Source: JAJEAD01 sp965221555 (GTDB taxonomy: Bacteria > Pseudomonadota > Gammaproteobacteria > HK1). From it: a stretch of 64,000 bases of DNA. Below, one piece after another: positions 62,466-64,000 of this stretch. Every line of letters begins with the position of its first letter. Position 1 is the first letter of the stretch. A model generated the notes under the pieces. That model worked only from the letters and a program-made list of their open reading frames with translations, was not told where the DNA came from and searched no databases. The position numbers and the translations under genes were made by a program. The stretch lies in assembly GCA_965221555.1 (NCBI GenBank), contig OZ244895.1:372001-436000 (forward strand). The letters run 5' to 3'.

Positions 62466-63646
62466 AACCCCATGTGGTCGTAGATCGAGGCCAGGATCAG
62501 GGCGCCGATGCCATAGATCAGACTGGCCGCCAGAAAGACTATCAGTGTGTTCATCAAGCGTTCCGGCTCTATCGCCTCGTCGGGCAGCGCCGGCTTGACG
62601 AAGGGGATCAGATAACGCTGCTTGCGCTGGGCGTCCGCCCTCGCGACTTCCAGGGAGGCAAGCGCCGACGAATAGCGGTGCTGCGCGAGCTCCTGCTCCA
62701 GGAGCAGCGGCGCGTAGCCTTCTATCAGCCGGGTGAGATCGGAGCCCCCTTCGCTCGCGAGACGGGCCCGCTCGCTTTCCACCTGCGCAGTGAGCGCCGC
62801 GACGCGGTTCTGCAAAGTCTTCACCTGCACGCTCTCCGAGTGCATGACGCTCTGCGTCTCCAGCAGCTCGGCCTTCGCCTCCGCCAGCTGGCTCTCCAGC
62901 GTGGTGACGATGCTGAGCACCGCCGCGGTCTCCTCACCCGGGTCTATGGAGCGGCTCTCGTTGCGAAAACGGGTGATGGCCCGATTCGCTTCCCGCACCA
63001 GGGTCTCCGCCTGAGCGAGTTCGCGGCGAGCGAAGCGCAGCGTATCGTCGGTGATCCGCTCCGACATGCCATTCACCAGACGCTCACTGCGTTCGATGAT
63101 CTCGCTGGCGATGCGTCGCGCCGTTTCGGCGTCGAAAGCGCGCACCCTGAGCACCGTGATGTCGGTCCCCGTCTCCACCTCCACTTCAACCTTGTCGCGG
63201 TAGTACTCCAGGAACTCCTCCTCGGTGGCGTCCGCCCAGAGCCGCGACAGGAGGTCCACCGTGTCGGCCATGTAGTGCGCGCGCAGGTCGAGCTTGCCGT
63301 CGAGCTCGTCGAGCATGTCCCGGGCGAGAATGTAGTCGCGCACGATGCTGGCGTCATCCCCGGCCCGCGTGGTGGCGGCCGGCCCGAGCATGCTCGCGAG
63401 GATCCCGGTGGCCGGCGCCTGCTCACCGGTCCGGATCGCGTAGCGGGTCTCGGACACGAATACGTCCGAGGCCATCAGGCCGAAGTAGCCGCCCGTCAAC
63501 AGCGTGGGAAGCCCCACCATGATCAGGAAGGGGCGCAGAATGGCCCACCAGCGGCCCCGTTTCCGGCCTGGCGTCGACTCCCCGCCGAAGGCGAGCGCCT
63601 CGGAAGTGTCCGCCAGAGGTTGCGTCCCGGTGCCCGCCACTGCCAT
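62462..63646 (-). CDS. Capsule export inner-membrane protein, KpsE/CtrB-like (PCP family)
   Basis: 394 residues. One helix near 38-58 (FLIMVGLPTLLTGGYFGLM), a large periplasmic part with long coiled coil (about 190-330: ETLVREANRAITRFRNESRS onward) and a C-terminal helix (LIVFLAASLIYGIGALIL). This is the layout of KpsE/CtrB/BexC proteins that bridge the ABC transporter and the outer-membrane channel. Its ATG follows the kpsT-like stop directly. Confidence 0.9.
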   Translation of the reverse strand: MAVAGTGTQPLADTSEALAFGGESTPGRKRGRWWAILRPFLIMVGLPTLLTGGYFGLMASDVFVSETRYAIRTGEQAPATGILASMLGPAATTRAGDDASIVRDYILARDMLDELDGKLDLRAHYMADTVDLLSRLWADATEEEFLEYYRDKVEVEVETGTDITVLRVRAFDAETARRIASEIIERSERLVNGMSERITDDTLRFARRELAQAETLVREANRAITRFRNESRSIDPGEETAAVLSIVTTLESQLAEAKAELLETQSVMHSESVQVKTLQNRVAALTAQVESERARLASEGGSDLTRLIEGYAPLLLEQELAQHRYSSALASLEVARADAQRKQRYLIPFVKPALPDEAIEPERLMNTLIVFLAASLIYGIGALILASIYDHMGL

Positions 63647-64000
63647 CTAACTCCTGTCCATCAGCCGATCGTAGACGTCCATCGCCGTGTCCACCGATTC
63701 GTAGAGGGTGAGGCTGCCCCGGGTGAGCACCGCGGCATAGTCGCACTCCGCGCGAATCGCCTCCGGGTTGTGGGAGACGAGAATCACCGAGGCGTTGCGG
63801 GAGCGCTCCTTGAACTCGCGCCGGTACTTCCGGCTGAAACGCGCATCTCCGGTCGCGATGACCTCGTCGACCAGATAACAGTCGAACTCCACCGCGAAGC
63901 TGATCGCGAAGGCCAGGCGGGATCGCATACCGGAGGAGTAGGTCCGGATCGGCATGTCGAAGTAGGGGCCGAGCTCGGCGAAGTCGCGCGCGTAGCGCTC
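63647..64000 (-). CDS. Capsule ABC transporter ATP-binding protein, KpsT/CtrD-like (partial)
   Basis: C-terminal 117 residues; the rest lies beyond the window. ABC signature in RTYSSGMRSRLAFAISF, Walker B in CYLVDEVIATGD, and H-loop in VILVSHN. The order kpsT-kpsE-kpsD on the leftward strand is that of ABC-dependent (group 2/3) capsule export. The permease kpsM would be expected next, upstream. Confidence 0.93.
   Translation of the reverse strand, partial: ERYARDFAELGPYFDMPIRTYSSGMRSRLAFAISFAVEFDCYLVDEVIATGDARFSRKYRREFKERSRNASVILVSHNPEAIRAECDYAAVLTRGSLTLYESVDTAMDVYDRLMDRS

Overview
The window is GC-rich (about two thirds G+C by eye) chromosomal DNA from a proteobacterium, most likely a gammaproteobacterium. 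The best lineage clue is the block leuS-lptE-holA-proA-nadD-rsfS-rlmH at 38.7-46.2 kb, an order typical of gammaproteobacteria such as Pseudomonas. An LPS-assembly lipoprotein and a capsule export system confirm a Gram-negative envelope. No rRNA, tRNA, CRISPR array or prophage was seen.

Layout. (1) 0-5.2 kb: a ProW-type permease facing a leftward set of catabolic genes (two-domain barrel protein, Rieske oxygenase, short-chain dehydrogenase, Gfo/Idh/MocA oxidoreductase). This looks like uptake and oxidative breakdown of a quaternary amine or similar small solute. (2) 5.5-30.5 kb: a nearly complete adenosylcobalamin pathway in several operons: cobU; cobB-cobT-cobS-cobC; cbiD-cobK; cbiX-cobH-cobL-cobI-cbiG/cobJ-cobM-cysG; cbiB; a small ORF with cobO; cobW-cobN-cobQ. 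The corrin-ring genes belong to the early-cobalt (anaerobic-type) route, yet a large CobN, the signature of late cobalt insertion, is also present. (3) 30.6-37.5 kb: an M20 amidohydrolase, an alkyladenine DNA glycosylase, a creatinase/ectoine-hydrolase-like M24 protein, an MscS channel, an orphan ParA ATPase and a 2Fe-2S flavin reductase. (4) 37.5-38.5 kb: a two-gene cassette, a small acidic protein plus a HEPN-like protein, between two identical 46-bp hairpin-forming direct repeats. (5) 38.7-46.2 kb: the housekeeping block. (6) 46.2-50.7 kb: a small membrane-anchored coiled-coil gene, a PuuB-like oxidase and a membrane pyrophosphatase. (7) 50.9-64 kb: a surface-polysaccharide locus with a UDP-sulfoquinovose-synthase-like epimerase, GalE, two near-identical GT4-GT2 double glycosyltransferases around a sulfotransferase-like protein, and the start of a KpsD/KpsE/KpsT-type export system running off the end.

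Between genes lie two families of short interspersed repeats. Family I has terminal inverted repeats built on CGCAAATTTCACCGATTT and one conserved inner block. At least nine full, short or partial copies occur, all in gaps, and two pairs bracket single genes (cobC and the small coiled-coil gene). Family II is a roughly 80-bp unit found around the cobalamin genes. In the polysaccharide locus about 2.2 kb is duplicated, and a 38-codon stump marks the left breakpoint. The strongest candidates for something undescribed are the sulfo-polysaccharide locus with its shared accessory domain, the HEPN cassette between hairpin repeats, and the family I elements.
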